From contig JAOAHO010000002.1 in the NCBI GenBank assembly GCA_026415195.1, positions 29,195 to 93,194 on the forward strand: a DNA stretch of 64,000 bases. The letters run 5' to 3'. This DNA comes from Bacteroidia bacterium (GTDB lineage: Bacteria; Bacteroidota; Bacteroidia; B-17B0; Aurantibacillaceae). This document shows positions 53,829 to 62,868 of this stretch, piece after piece. Each line of letters begins with the position of its first letter. Position 1 is the stretch's first letter. The notes beneath the pieces were generated by a model, which was given only the letters and a program-made list of their open reading frames with translations, had not been told where the DNA came from and searched no databases. The position numbers were made by a program, and so were the translations under genes.

Positions 53829-54563
53829 TTAATTTGTTTTACTGATTAGGTATTCGGTAATGGCATTATAAATTTTCTTCAAATCATCATTAGATTTTAA
53901 GAACTGAAGATGTTTTTTAATGGTCAGATAGTCGCGGCGAATGGCCGGCCCGGTTTGCGTTTCGTGAGGACGGAACTTTTTAAGGTTTTCAATGGTTTGT
54001 AAAAGTATGGGCATTAAATGCTTTTTGTTTTTTCCGATCAGGCCTAAGGATATACCCCAAAGTGCATTCACAAAATTATTTCCGAATACGGCTGCAATAT
54101 GCAATGCAAGTCGCTGCTCATAATTAATTTTATTTGCCTTTATTCCTAATCCGCGAATCAATCGTTGAATTAAAACCTTATGATTTTTATTGATATTTAT
54201 GCCATACTCTAAAAAAAAGGGAACATGGCTTAATCTTATATGGGCATGTTCTTTTCTGAAAGTGCCCAAGGGATAAAGCGTCAGGATATTTCCTTGGGTA
54301 AATTCACGAACATTAATGGTGGCAGACGAACAAATCAAAAGCGCTTTGGGGTATGATTTGCTCCATCGCTTAACTTCAGCAGGAATAAAATCGTCTTTTT
54401 TTAAAATCCAAATAATATCGGGATTAAAATTTACCGGTACATTAAGTTTTTTTGATTTGGAAACGATCTTAGTATCAAATGATCCAGACCTTTTCAAATT
54501 CCGATATACAACACTGCCCAGGTTTCCGGCGCCCACTATCAAAACAGAAATTTTCTTCTTCAT
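53829..54563 (-). CDS. Rossmann-like / DUF2520 domain protein
   Basis: 244 residues from the ATG at 54563 (MKKKISVLIVGAGNLG), whose dinucleotide site GAGNLG is at 11-16; the longer start at 54635 is inside ccmF. The C-terminal half (LHIAAVFGNNFVNALW, ETQTGPAIRRD) is the DUF2520 domain of pyrroline-carboxylate-reductase-like or ketopantoate-like fold. Conserved in Bacteroidota, function unknown. Overlaps ccmF by 4 bp. Confidence 0.87.
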   Translation of the reverse strand: MKKKISVLIVGAGNLGSVVYRNLKRSGSFDTKIVSKSKKLNVPVNFNPDIIWILKKDDFIPAEVKRWSKSYPKALLICSSATINVREFTQGNILTLYPLGTFRKEHAHIRLSHVPFFLEYGININKNHKVLIQRLIRGLGIKANKINYEQRLALHIAAVFGNNFVNALWGISLGLIGKNKKHLMPILLQTIENLKKFRPHETQTGPAIRRDYLTIKKHLQFLKSNDDLKKIYNAITEYLISKTN

Positions 54564-57121
54564 TCTTTTACCGATTTCCACCTTGAAACGAACGTCAGAA
54601 TCAAGCCCAATATCAGCAAAATACAACCTAACCAAAGGATATTGATGCCGGGAAAAAGCAATGCTTCCAAAACAATGAAGTCCTTTTTTCTGCTTTCATC
54701 TTCACGTATAAGAAATTCAAAGGAAGCATCTTGCGGATTGATTTTCCAGAAATTTACCATAATTCCCGTCATGCTGTCGGCATGAAAGTCAGAAAATATG
54801 GATTGATTTTTGATATCAAGATAGGGTGAAATTATTTTAGTTTTACCATATTCAGTTTTTGCTTTAATGGCAATAAAAACCCTGATGGTTGTATCTTTTC
54901 CCGATAGTATTTTTTCATAATAAATGGAATCGGGCAGCAAAATGGCATTGTTCAATACGATGGTATCTTTCAAATGAGCCACATAATTTTTACTCTCTCC
55001 GAAGCTCCCCCCTTTAACGTGATTATTTTCGGATAAATCGGCATATGAGACGTATGTATAAATATCTTTGTGAATATAATGCTTTGTGTCGGGATCCGAT
55101 GCCTTGCCCATCTTGGGATTATCTTGCACCTTGGGTGTTAAAGTGAAAGCGTGATTCCATTGGTTTTCTTTATTTTCAAAAAAATCTACATAAAAAAAGA
55201 CATTCATTCCTTTGCGTTCCTTTTTCCTGTACACGGCCATGTAGGGCCCAAGGGGAACCGTGTCGTTTTGCTTAAGGAGGGCGGCGGTTTCGTTATTGTA
55301 ATCTTTTCCCAGTTGTTTTAGGTCGGTTGGAGTAGTATTTTTAGATAATACGGATTTTTTAGTTACCGATATTAAGGCGCCTAAAACCAAGATTCCAAAA
55401 CCCAAATGAGAAAGGTATGTGCCGGCAGTCCTCCATTTCAAAATGCCGGCCCTTTGCCATGCAAGATAATTTGAAAAAACTACAAATACGGCAGAAAGAT
55501 AAAGTACAAGAAAAAATATGTTTTGCTGTATGGAAAAACGATGCGCATTTCCACTGAAAAACAGGGGGATGCCGGAGGAAACGGTAACCAAAATTGAAGC
55601 TATTGCAATCCATCTCAAATCTTTGAAAACTCTTTCCGTTGCATCATTTTTATACTTCATCCATTGGGTATAACCCATCATAAAAAGCACAGGAAATACG
55701 AAAGGGATGGCCAGCATGGAATAATCAATGGGCTTCGGCATGGCAAAAGAAGAACCGCTCAGGGTATTGATTACCGGTAGCGAAGTGAGAAAGATGATCA
55801 GCAACGACAAAACAAAGAATATCATGGCACCCAGATACATATGGAATTCCCTTGAAACCGAGTGTATTTCATGCGATGCGGTTTTTCGGGCATGTTCATA
55901 ACCGGATAAAACAAATGCCGCAATGGTCAGGCATAAAAATACATACAGGCCGACGGAAGGAACCTCATAAAGAAAGGAGAAATAAAATGCCATAATCGAA
56001 ACAACTGCATAAAGTACTCTGTACATCATTTTTTCACGGGGTATTCCCGCAAAAGCCAACAACCCAAGAAAGAAAAACAAGTAAGCAAGAAGCTGGCCTT
56101 GCATTCCCAAATCCGTAAATGAATGAACGCTGGCATTTCCCAAAATGCCGCTCCGGGTCAGAAATGTAGAATACAACACAAAAACAAATGCCAAAGAAGA
56201 TATAAATATCCCAGCCACAAAACCCTTTTTACGCCTGTGATCAATAACCAGCATATGCCCGCCTGCCACCAGCATCATCCAGGGAACAAGCGACGAATTT
56301 TCCACCGGATCCCATGCCCAAAACCCTCCAAAGCTGAGCGACTCATACGCCCATGCCCCCCCCATTAAAATTCCTGTACCCAACACCGCCACAGCAAGCC
56401 AAAGAGGGCTTAGTACATGCCGATGCCACCCCTGTTCAAAATTCTGTAACAAGCGGCTTACGATTTGAACAAACGGAAACATCGACAAGGAAAATCCCAA
56501 AAACAAAACTGGGGGATGAATGACCATCCAATAGTTCATCAGAAGGGGGTTTAAGCCGCGTCCGTCTATTTTTTCAAGGTATTTTTCGTTCATCAAAAAA
56601 GGCAAGTTCATAAAGTCGGGATGCTCTCTTAAGAGCAAAAAGGGAGAACTCCCCAGTTTGTAGTCGCCCACATACACGCCCATGATCATGGAGGTGAGGA
56701 AAAGCTGGATAAGCGAAATCAATCCCATGGAGTATGATTTTAAGTTTTCATGCTCGCGTGAAAAACGGGCATATATCAAACCCAAGAGTGAATTCCAGCA
56801 TATCCAAAGCAAAAAACTTCCTTCCTGGCCTTCCCACAGGCAAGACAAAACATATTTCATGTCCATCTCACGATTGCTGTGCTGCCAAACATATTGGTAT
56901 TCAAAGTACCGATTGAACAACATGAAAATCAGAAGCAGTGCGATGCCCCAAGTGGACAGAAAATGCAGAAAAAATGTTTTTTTTCCTAATACGTAATCCC
57001 GTGTATGCCCGCTGAAAAAAAGCAAAGCCGAAGCCGCCGACATCACGAAGGAAAAAAGTACGAGTATGTGGCCCCATTGGCCGGCCCAAAGGTGCTCGCC
57101 TGCCGGGCTTATCCAATTCAT
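54560..57121 (-). CDS. ccmF: cytochrome c maturation heme lyase CcmF
   Basis: 853 residues, about 15 membrane helices. The N-terminal WEGQEGSFLLW (96-106), external His202 in WMVIHPPVLF, and the WWD-type heme-handling motif GGFWAWDPVENSSLVPW (265-281) are CcmF hallmarks; the C-terminal part is a large periplasmic domain. It moves heme from CcmE to apocytochrome with CcmH, which is not in the window. Overlaps ccmE and the DUF2520 gene by 4 bp each. Confidence 0.93.
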   Translation of the reverse strand: MNWISPAGEHLWAGQWGHILVLFSFVMSAASALLFFSGHTRDYVLGKKTFFLHFLSTWGIALLLIFMLFNRYFEYQYVWQHSNREMDMKYVLSCLWEGQEGSFLLWICWNSLLGLIYARFSREHENLKSYSMGLISLIQLFLTSMIMGVYVGDYKLGSSPFLLLREHPDFMNLPFLMNEKYLEKIDGRGLNPLLMNYWMVIHPPVLFLGFSLSMFPFVQIVSRLLQNFEQGWHRHVLSPLWLAVAVLGTGILMGGAWAYESLSFGGFWAWDPVENSSLVPWMMLVAGGHMLVIDHRRKKGFVAGIFISSLAFVFVLYSTFLTRSGILGNASVHSFTDLGMQGQLLAYLFFFLGLLAFAGIPREKMMYRVLYAVVSIMAFYFSFLYEVPSVGLYVFLCLTIAAFVLSGYEHARKTASHEIHSVSREFHMYLGAMIFFVLSLLIIFLTSLPVINTLSGSSFAMPKPIDYSMLAIPFVFPVLFMMGYTQWMKYKNDATERVFKDLRWIAIASILVTVSSGIPLFFSGNAHRFSIQQNIFFLVLYLSAVFVVFSNYLAWQRAGILKWRTAGTYLSHLGFGILVLGALISVTKKSVLSKNTTPTDLKQLGKDYNNETAALLKQNDTVPLGPYMAVYRKKERKGMNVFFYVDFFENKENQWNHAFTLTPKVQDNPKMGKASDPDTKHYIHKDIYTYVSYADLSENNHVKGGSFGESKNYVAHLKDTIVLNNAILLPDSIYYEKILSGKDTTIRVFIAIKAKTEYGKTKIISPYLDIKNQSIFSDFHADSMTGIMVNFWKINPQDASFEFLIREDESRKKDFIVLEALLFPGINILWLGCILLILGLILTFVSRWKSVKE

Positions 57122-57510
57122 GGGGCAGGGGCTTTATTTTGTGTTTCGTTGTATTTGCTGGGGCATTTCAGGAGCACGTCATTCGCATGAAAAACACCGC
57201 CTTCCACCTTGCCCACCAAAACAATCTGTTCGCTTTTTTCAAAGTCGGGGGGCATGGGCTTATGGAGTACTACATTAAATGTTTTTCCGGCGGCATCTGC
57301 CATCACAAACTCCATCCGGTTAGGATTTACGGCAGGATCGTATGTCCACGGCTTTGTTTTATCCCATTTCCCCACCACATGAAATTCTTTGTCAGGATGC
57401 TTTGCCGCCTCTTCAAAATGGGCATAAGTGGCTGTTTTGTTTAATGTGGACAACAATACGCCCACACACACCACCACCAGCAAAATCGCAAAGAGAAAAA
57501 ACTTATTCAT
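57118..57510 (-). CDS. ccmE: heme chaperone CcmE, CxxxY type
   Basis: 130 residues: N-terminal anchor (about 4-22) and an OB-fold (about 40-115). The heme-binding motif is KCPSKYNE with Cys116 and Tyr120, the CxxxY variant known from archaea and Desulfovibrio, instead of the HxxxY of E. coli CcmE, so the covalent heme bond would be to Cys. Overlaps ccmF by 4 bp and the ccmD-like gene by 8 bp. Confidence 0.92.
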   Translation of the reverse strand: MNKFFLFAILLVVVCVGVLLSTLNKTATYAHFEEAAKHPDKEFHVVGKWDKTKPWTYDPAVNPNRMEFVMADAAGKTFNVVLHKPMPPDFEKSEQIVLVGKVEGGVFHANDVLLKCPSKYNETQNKAPAP

Positions 57511-57745
57511 GCCCCGATTGCATTTTTGTTTTACATTCCCCGTATATGCGGTTTATTTTTTTATCGAGATAGAATAAAAACACCAGCAAACAAATCCAAA
57601 CCACGGCAATGACGGCCAATACCACATAAATCTTGCCTTCCGACCGGAAAGCATCCGCCATTTCGGCTTGTGCTAAAGCCGAATCTGCCCAAAACAACAA
57701 AATCAATACACCCGCTGCTTTCCTGAAAAATTCTTTTGAATCCAT
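57503..57745 (-). CDS. small membrane protein, CcmD-like
   Basis: 80 residues with two hydrophobic segments (about 9-25, perhaps a signal, and 38-60 AVIAVVWICLLVFLFYL) and a basic tail DKKINRIYGE. Size, position between ccmC and ccmE, and the single central span match the CcmD role of holding the CcmABC release complex; sequence similarity is too weak to be sure. Overlaps ccmC by 43 bp. Confidence 0.7.
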   Translation of the reverse strand: MDSKEFFRKAAGVLILLFWADSALAQAEMADAFRSEGKIYVVLAVIAVVWICLLVFLFYLDKKINRIYGECKTKMQSGHE

Positions 57746-58386
57746 AAATATTTTTTTAATAAATCATACAACCAATAGGAAAGCCCTATCCAACCTAAGA
57801 CAGCGGGGTAAAAAACGGTGCGCATACGGTTGTCTAAATCGTAGGAACCAAAAGCCGGATTGCCCCCGTTGCCCGGGTGTAAGGATGAAGTCAGGCGTGG
57901 CATGACCATGATAAAAATCATCATCATCACAAATGAAAAAATATTGTAAGCGCTTCCCACCACGGCCGTTTGCTTTAAATCGGGTATGCCGTAAGTTAAA
58001 AGAAAATAAACGCAGTAAATCAAAATACTGATGGCCACTCCGTTCAGCTTGGGCTCCTGAAATGTCCACCAGGTGCCCCACGTAAACCTTGCCCATAGCA
58101 TGCCGGTAAGCAGGCCCGGTATGGAAAAAAATATCACCATCAGCGAGGCCGCATGCGTATTGTCGAAGTATTTTAACTCTTTTTTCATCAAAAACCGAAC
58201 AGCATTGAACATGCCCACAGCGGCCATAAACATCATGGCAAACCAAACCGGCACATGATAAAACAAATTTCGGATGGTTTCGTTTAAAATCGGCAGGGCC
58301 GGAACATCCACCAAAAGCCCATATAAAACCGAGTAAAGCAATAAAATTGACGTAATTATTTTGAAAGCAAACGAATAGCGCTTCAT
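57703..58386 (-). CDS. ccmC: cytochrome c maturation heme transporter CcmC
   Basis: 228 residues from the ATG at 58386, six membrane helices. Heme-side His44 in LFYHVPVWF and the tryptophan-rich WGTWWTFQEPKLNG in place of the usual WWD motif. Loads heme on CcmE. The start shares a base with the ccmB stop; a longer reading from 58452 lies inside ccmB and is rejected. Confidence 0.9.
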   Translation of the reverse strand: MKRYSFAFKIITSILLLYSVLYGLLVDVPALPILNETIRNLFYHVPVWFAMMFMAAVGMFNAVRFLMKKELKYFDNTHAASLMVIFFSIPGLLTGMLWARFTWGTWWTFQEPKLNGVAISILIYCVYFLLTYGIPDLKQTAVVGSAYNIFSFVMMMIFIMVMPRLTSSLHPGNGGNPAFGSYDLDNRMRTVFYPAVLGWIGLSYWLYDLLKKYLWIQKNFSGKQRVY

Positions 58387-59042
58387 CAGGGCTTCCAAAG
58401 ATACGGAAATATAAGTACCGAGAGCACAAAAGTAATGCCATTGACGGCCCACAACATGGTAAGGTATTGCCCTCCAAACACACCCTGAAGGCCATCGGCA
58501 AAGTAGAAACCGATTTTCAGGATGATCATCAACGCCGGAACAATCAATGGAATTGCTGCCAACACGGATACGGCATTTCCCTTTTCATGCGCCATGCCGA
58601 AAGATGAAGCCGCAAAGCCCACCGTGTGCAAGGCACACAGGCCCGACAGCAAAAAACAAATTCCGCTGCCCGAAAACCATAAGCCCTGCCTGAACCACAT
58701 TTCAAAAAACAAAGCATAAATAAGCCCCAACAGAAAATTTATCAGAAAAAAATAAATCCATCTCGACAAAAAACATTCCAGCGGATGCCAATACATAAAC
58801 CCCACGGCATTTTGGCCGGTAGCTAAATCCAAAAAGGCCTTTCTTTCCACAAACAAGACCGAAAACACCTGCAACATCCAAAAAAGCAGCATAATGTTTT
58901 TTTGATCGGTGACGGTGCGGGCAGCATAACCAATCATGAAAAGCAGGGAAATGCCGTACATGGCTAATGTCAGCAGTTCGTTTTTTCTTCTGAGGTCGGT
59001 TTTAAGTAAAAAAATTAATGAATGTTTTAAGCCGGGAAGCAT
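58386..59042 (-). CDS. ccmB: heme exporter membrane protein CcmB
   Basis: 218 residues, six membrane helices; the N-terminal LLKTDLRRKNELLTLAMYGIS and IYALFFEMWF(R)QG regions fit CcmB. It pairs with the CcmA ATPase to release holo-CcmE, but no ccmA is adjacent. First gene of the ccm-kdsC-lnt-sco-pyrR run, divergent from the WD40-like surface-protein gene. Confidence 0.88.
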   Translation of the reverse strand: MLPGLKHSLIFLLKTDLRRKNELLTLAMYGISLLFMIGYAARTVTDQKNIMLLFWMLQVFSVLFVERKAFLDLATGQNAVGFMYWHPLECFLSRWIYFFLINFLLGLIYALFFEMWFRQGLWFSGSGICFLLSGLCALHTVGFAASSFGMAHEKGNAVSVLAAIPLIVPALMIILKIGFYFADGLQGVFGGQYLTMLWAVNGITFVLSVLIFPYLWKP

Positions 59043-59139
59043 CAGGCGATAAAATTACGTTTAATTGCTGAAAGCTTATAAAATTCAACCGCCCGAAGAA
59101 CGATTTGCTGAGCGGTTTGTTATTGCGGAAGTTAAACTC

Positions 59140-62100
59140 ATGCCTCAACCCGTGAAGTCGGTTAAATTTTGTAATTTTATTTTCCTGAAAAATTACGTTA
59201 GATATATCTTTTTGATTTCATTTTTCCTGCATCATGTGCAGGCCCAGTATTATTACGGCTCGCAGATGGAATTCGGGAAAAACCGCGTGCAGCGCCAGCC
59301 CTTTAACTGGACTTATTTTGACTTTGAAAAATACAGGGTCTATTCCTATGCCGGCGGGGGAGGTATTGCAAAATACATTTCCATAGCTGCCGACCGTGAA
59401 ATCCGAAACCTTTCCCAACGCCTGGATTTCCATCCCGACGATAAAATCAATATTCTGGTATTCAACAATCAGGAAGATTTAAAGCAAAGCAACATCGGGC
59501 TGAGTTTGGGTGAAGCCGGAGGAAATATCGGGGGAACCAGCAGATCGCTTGGAGATAAGGTGTTTGTGTTTTTCAACGGAAACCTGGCCGAATTGGAAGT
59601 GCAGTTGCGCTACAACCTTGCAGAACTTTACATAAAAAATATCCTGAACGAAGGAAGTTTACGTGAAATGTTGCGTTCCTCGCTGGCCGAAAACCTGCCG
59701 GAATGGTATGTAAAAGGCCTGGCGGCTTTCCTTGCCAAAGGATGGAATTCCGAAATGGACAACTACCTCTATGACATGCTGAAATTTGATGCCTTCAACC
59801 AGCTCAACCGCCTGAAAGGGCCTCAGGCCGAGCGCGCAGGGCATGCCTTCTGGTTCTACCTGGCCGACATCTACGGTGAAAGCGTGATCCCGAATATCTT
59901 GTACATGACCAAAATCACGCATTCCATAGATAATGCCATTCTCATTGTGTTGGGCACAGGGTTCCCCTCGCTCCTCAGCGAACTGGTCGAAACCCACCAA
60001 AGAAGGATTTACCTCAGCCGCGACTCGGCACGCACGGCACGCATACAAGACAACAGCATCATCAAAAAATATCGCCCCGAGAAAAAATATTTCCATGCCT
60101 GCATCTCCCCCGACGGTAAAAAAGCGGCTTGGGTGGAAAATGAACTGAGCCGATATAAAGTTTATGTTTCGGAAGAACCTTTTAAAAACAAGAAAAAAAT
60201 TCTAAAATTCGGTTATCTGCTGGAACAAGTGCCCGATCATAATTACCCGCTGCTCTCATTTCATCCGAATTCCCCCATTTTGTTCATGATTTACGAGAAA
60301 AAAGACCAATTGGTCATCCACACCTACGATCTGGAAGAAAAAAAACACAACATGCGCTTTCTGCCCGGCTTCGAAAAAATCAATTCATTTTCCTTCAGCC
60401 CCGACGGGAAAAAAATGGCCCTGAGCGGAGTGAAAAAAGGCAAACCCCAAAGCGATATTTTTGTATTCACCCTGAACAACAGCGGGCTGGAAAACATCAC
60501 CAACGACTGCTGGGACGATTCCGATCCCGTATTCTTTGGAACCAACAGAATTGTATTTTCCAGTAACCGAATGGAAGACACCCTGCGGAAAACCGATGAT
60601 GAAAACTATTTGGCCAAGCAACCTTTGGAGCACGATTTATACATGGCATCCTACCCCGGAAAAATCACAACCCTTATCCGTATTACCTCCACGCCCCATG
60701 TGGATGAAAAAAAGCCCCGAATTTTTAAAAATCAGATCCTTTACCTGAGCAATGAAAACGGAATATACAACCTGTATAAAGCCACCTTCGACAGTACCAT
60801 TGCTTACGTGGATACCACAGAACATTACCGCTACTACTTCAACCCTCAACCCATAGAAAATACCGACAGGAACCTCTTTAACTATTCCGTATCATCCGAC
60901 AAAACCGGCATGATGCTGGGCACCACGCACTTTAACGGAAAGGATTATATACTGATTAAAAAAATTGACACGGCCGCCCTGGCCCGCAAGCCCTATAACA
61001 CCTGGTACAAAAACATGCCCAAACCCGCTTCGTTCAATCCGCATCAATATTCCAACACCACCAAATCATTAAAACCCAAAGTGGAGGAAGGAATCCCTGC
61101 CGAAGAAAATAATTCATCACAGAACAATAAAGGATTGAACTTCAACAACTATATATTTTCCGACGATACCGCTACCCGAAAAAAACTATTTGGAAACACC
61201 CTCCCTGTTTCTTCGGACAGCATCAAAAAACCGCCCGTATCCGACCAAATCAAAATTCCCATCCAACAGAATTACTATGTTACCTTCTATCGTGATTTTA
61301 TCTCCACGCAACTGGATCGTTCCTATCTGGGGGCCAACTACCAACGCTTCTCCTTCGGATATCCCATTTACCTGAACCCCGACTTCAATATACTGAACAA
61401 ACTCGGCTTCAGCGACCTGATGGAAGATCATCAAATCATCGGGGCATTCCGGTTTTCCAACATCGGGGAACTTTTTACTTACGGGGGGTGGAACAATGAA
61501 GTACTGATTTCTTACGAAAACAGAAAAAAACTCCTCGATCACAAAATCACCGTTCATCGGCAACATCTTTCGGGCGTAGATTTGGAAGGGGGCTTCTATC
61601 CTTTCCGGACGGCCATACATTCTGTTTCGTATATGCTAAAATACCCGTTCAACCCGGTGCTGAGCATTCGCGGAACAACCTTTGTCCGGCACGACCGCAC
61701 CAATTATTTCAGCATTAACAATACCACCGCCAAAGAACGTTTTTTTGCAGAAAATTATGCCGGAGGGCGCCTGGAACTGGTGTTTGACAACAGCCGTGAA
61801 ATCCAACTTAATATCCTTCGCGGCATGCGATGGAAAATATGGACAGAATACTGGAATCCTTTGCACAAAAACGGTTCCTATTTGCTGACCTCCGGTGCCG
61901 ATTTCAGGGTTTATACGCCCATTCACAGGAATTTTATTTGGGCTAACCGTATTGCGCTGGGGAATTCCCTCGGCACCGACCGCCTGATTTTCTATCTGGG
62001 CGGAGTGGACAACTGGCTGAACCCAGGATTTAACAGCGGCATCAGCATATACAAACCCGAACAATACCAGTTCCAAACCCTAGCCACCAACCTCCGCGGC

Positions 62101-62496
62101 TTTGACCAAAATATCCGTAACGGAAACAATTTCGCTTTATGGAACACCGAATTGCGCTTTCCGATTTTCAGTTATTTGTCGAAGCGCCCCATTAAATCGG
62201 AATTTGTAAAGCATTTTCAAATCATCGGCTTTTTTGACATGGGAGCCGCATGGTGGGGATGGCAACCGCTGAGCAACGAAAACACCGACAATATCAACAT
62301 CTACATGCAAGGCAGCAACCTCTCGCCCATTTACGTCATCATCAACAACCAGAAAGACCCCTTAGTGGCCGGATACGGATGGGGAGTGCGTTCCAAATTG
62401 TTCGGCTATTTCGTGCGCCTGGATTTTACCAGGGGAATTGAGAACCTTAAAGTCCAGAAGCGCATGATTTATTTATCCTTAACCACCGATTTTTGA
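59140..62496 (+). CDS. large surface protein: peptidase-MA-like, WD40-like and outer-membrane barrel regions
   Basis: 1118 residues from the first ATG at 59140 (a TTG at 59065 is possible). Long signal with YIFLISFFLHHVQAQ, then a helical domain resembling the peptidase-MA group but with no HExxH (about 40-280), a TolB/PD40-like propeller (about 310-600: ISPDGKKAAWVEN, FSPDGKKMALSGVKKG), a low-complexity Asn/Ser linker, and a barrel (about 750-1118, RMIYLSLTTDF at the end). Known as a conserved Bacteroidota OM protein of unknown role. The next gene starts 2 nt after the stop. Confidence 0.85.
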   Translation: MPQPVKSVKFCNFIFLKNYVRYIFLISFFLHHVQAQYYYGSQMEFGKNRVQRQPFNWTYFDFEKYRVYSYAGGGGIAKYISIAADREIRNLSQRLDFHPDDKINILVFNNQEDLKQSNIGLSLGEAGGNIGGTSRSLGDKVFVFFNGNLAELEVQLRYNLAELYIKNILNEGSLREMLRSSLAENLPEWYVKGLAAFLAKGWNSEMDNYLYDMLKFDAFNQLNRLKGPQAERAGHAFWFYLADIYGESVIPNILYMTKITHSIDNAILIVLGTGFPSLLSELVETHQRRIYLSRDSARTARIQDNSIIKKYRPEKKYFHACISPDGKKAAWVENELSRYKVYVSEEPFKNKKKILKFGYLLEQVPDHNYPLLSFHPNSPILFMIYEKKDQLVIHTYDLEEKKHNMRFLPGFEKINSFSFSPDGKKMALSGVKKGKPQSDIFVFTLNNSGLENITNDCWDDSDPVFFGTNRIVFSSNRMEDTLRKTDDENYLAKQPLEHDLYMASYPGKITTLIRITSTPHVDEKKPRIFKNQILYLSNENGIYNLYKATFDSTIAYVDTTEHYRYYFNPQPIENTDRNLFNYSVSSDKTGMMLGTTHFNGKDYILIKKIDTAALARKPYNTWYKNMPKPASFNPHQYSNTTKSLKPKVEEGIPAEENNSSQNNKGLNFNNYIFSDDTATRKKLFGNTLPVSSDSIKKPPVSDQIKIPIQQNYYVTFYRDFISTQLDRSYLGANYQRFSFGYPIYLNPDFNILNKLGFSDLMEDHQIIGAFRFSNIGELFTYGGWNNEVLISYENRKKLLDHKITVHRQHLSGVDLEGGFYPFRTAIHSVSYMLKYPFNPVLSIRGTTFVRHDRTNYFSINNTTAKERFFAENYAGGRLELVFDNSREIQLNILRGMRWKIWTEYWNPLHKNGSYLLTSGADFRVYTPIHRNFIWANRIALGNSLGTDRLIFYLGGVDNWLNPGFNSGISIYKPEQYQFQTLATNLRGFDQNIRNGNNFALWNTELRFPIFSYLSKRPIKSEFVKHFQIIGFFDMGAAWWGWQPLSNENTDNINIYMQGSNLSPIYVIINNQKDPLVAGYGWGVRSKLFGYFVRLDFTRGIENLKVQKRMIYLSLTTDF

Positions 62497-62498
62497 AA

Positions 62499-62864
62499 AT
62501 GCAAGAAATCATATTCCTGTTAATCATCGGACTGGCTGCCGGAATCATGAGCGGCCTGGTGGGCATCGGAGGGGGCGTGATCATTGTCCCTTCGTTGATG
62601 CTTCTGCTGGGGTTCTCCCAAAAATCGGCACAAGGCACCACACTGCTTATGTTCATCATCCCCTTCAGCATCCTGGGCGTATGGAATTACTATCAGAGCG
62701 GGAACATCAATGTGCGCGCCGCTTTGATTATGGGGTGTACTTTCCTGATTGGCAGTTACCTGGGAAGCCGTTGGGCAGTGAACGCGGATACCAAAACCAT
62801 CAAATATATTTTGGTTTTTTTTCTGTTGCTGGTGTGTGCCAAACTGGTGTTTTGGGATAAGTAG
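62499..62864 (+). CDS. half-length TSUP (TauE/SafE) membrane protein
   Basis: 121 residues from the ATG at 62499, four membrane helices with GLAAGIMSGLVGIGGGVIIVP and AQGTTLLMFIIP. Full TSUP exporters have two such halves in about 250 residues; here only one is encoded, so it would work as a homodimer. Substrate unknown (sulfite, sulfonate or similar in the family). Follows the surface-protein stop by 2 nt and precedes the amidohydrolase by 4 nt. Confidence 0.85.
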   Translation: MQEIIFLLIIGLAAGIMSGLVGIGGGVIIVPSLMLLLGFSQKSAQGTTLLMFIIPFSILGVWNYYQSGNINVRAALIMGCTFLIGSYLGSRWAVNADTKTIKYILVFFLLLVCAKLVFWDK

Positions 62865-62868
62865 TTTT

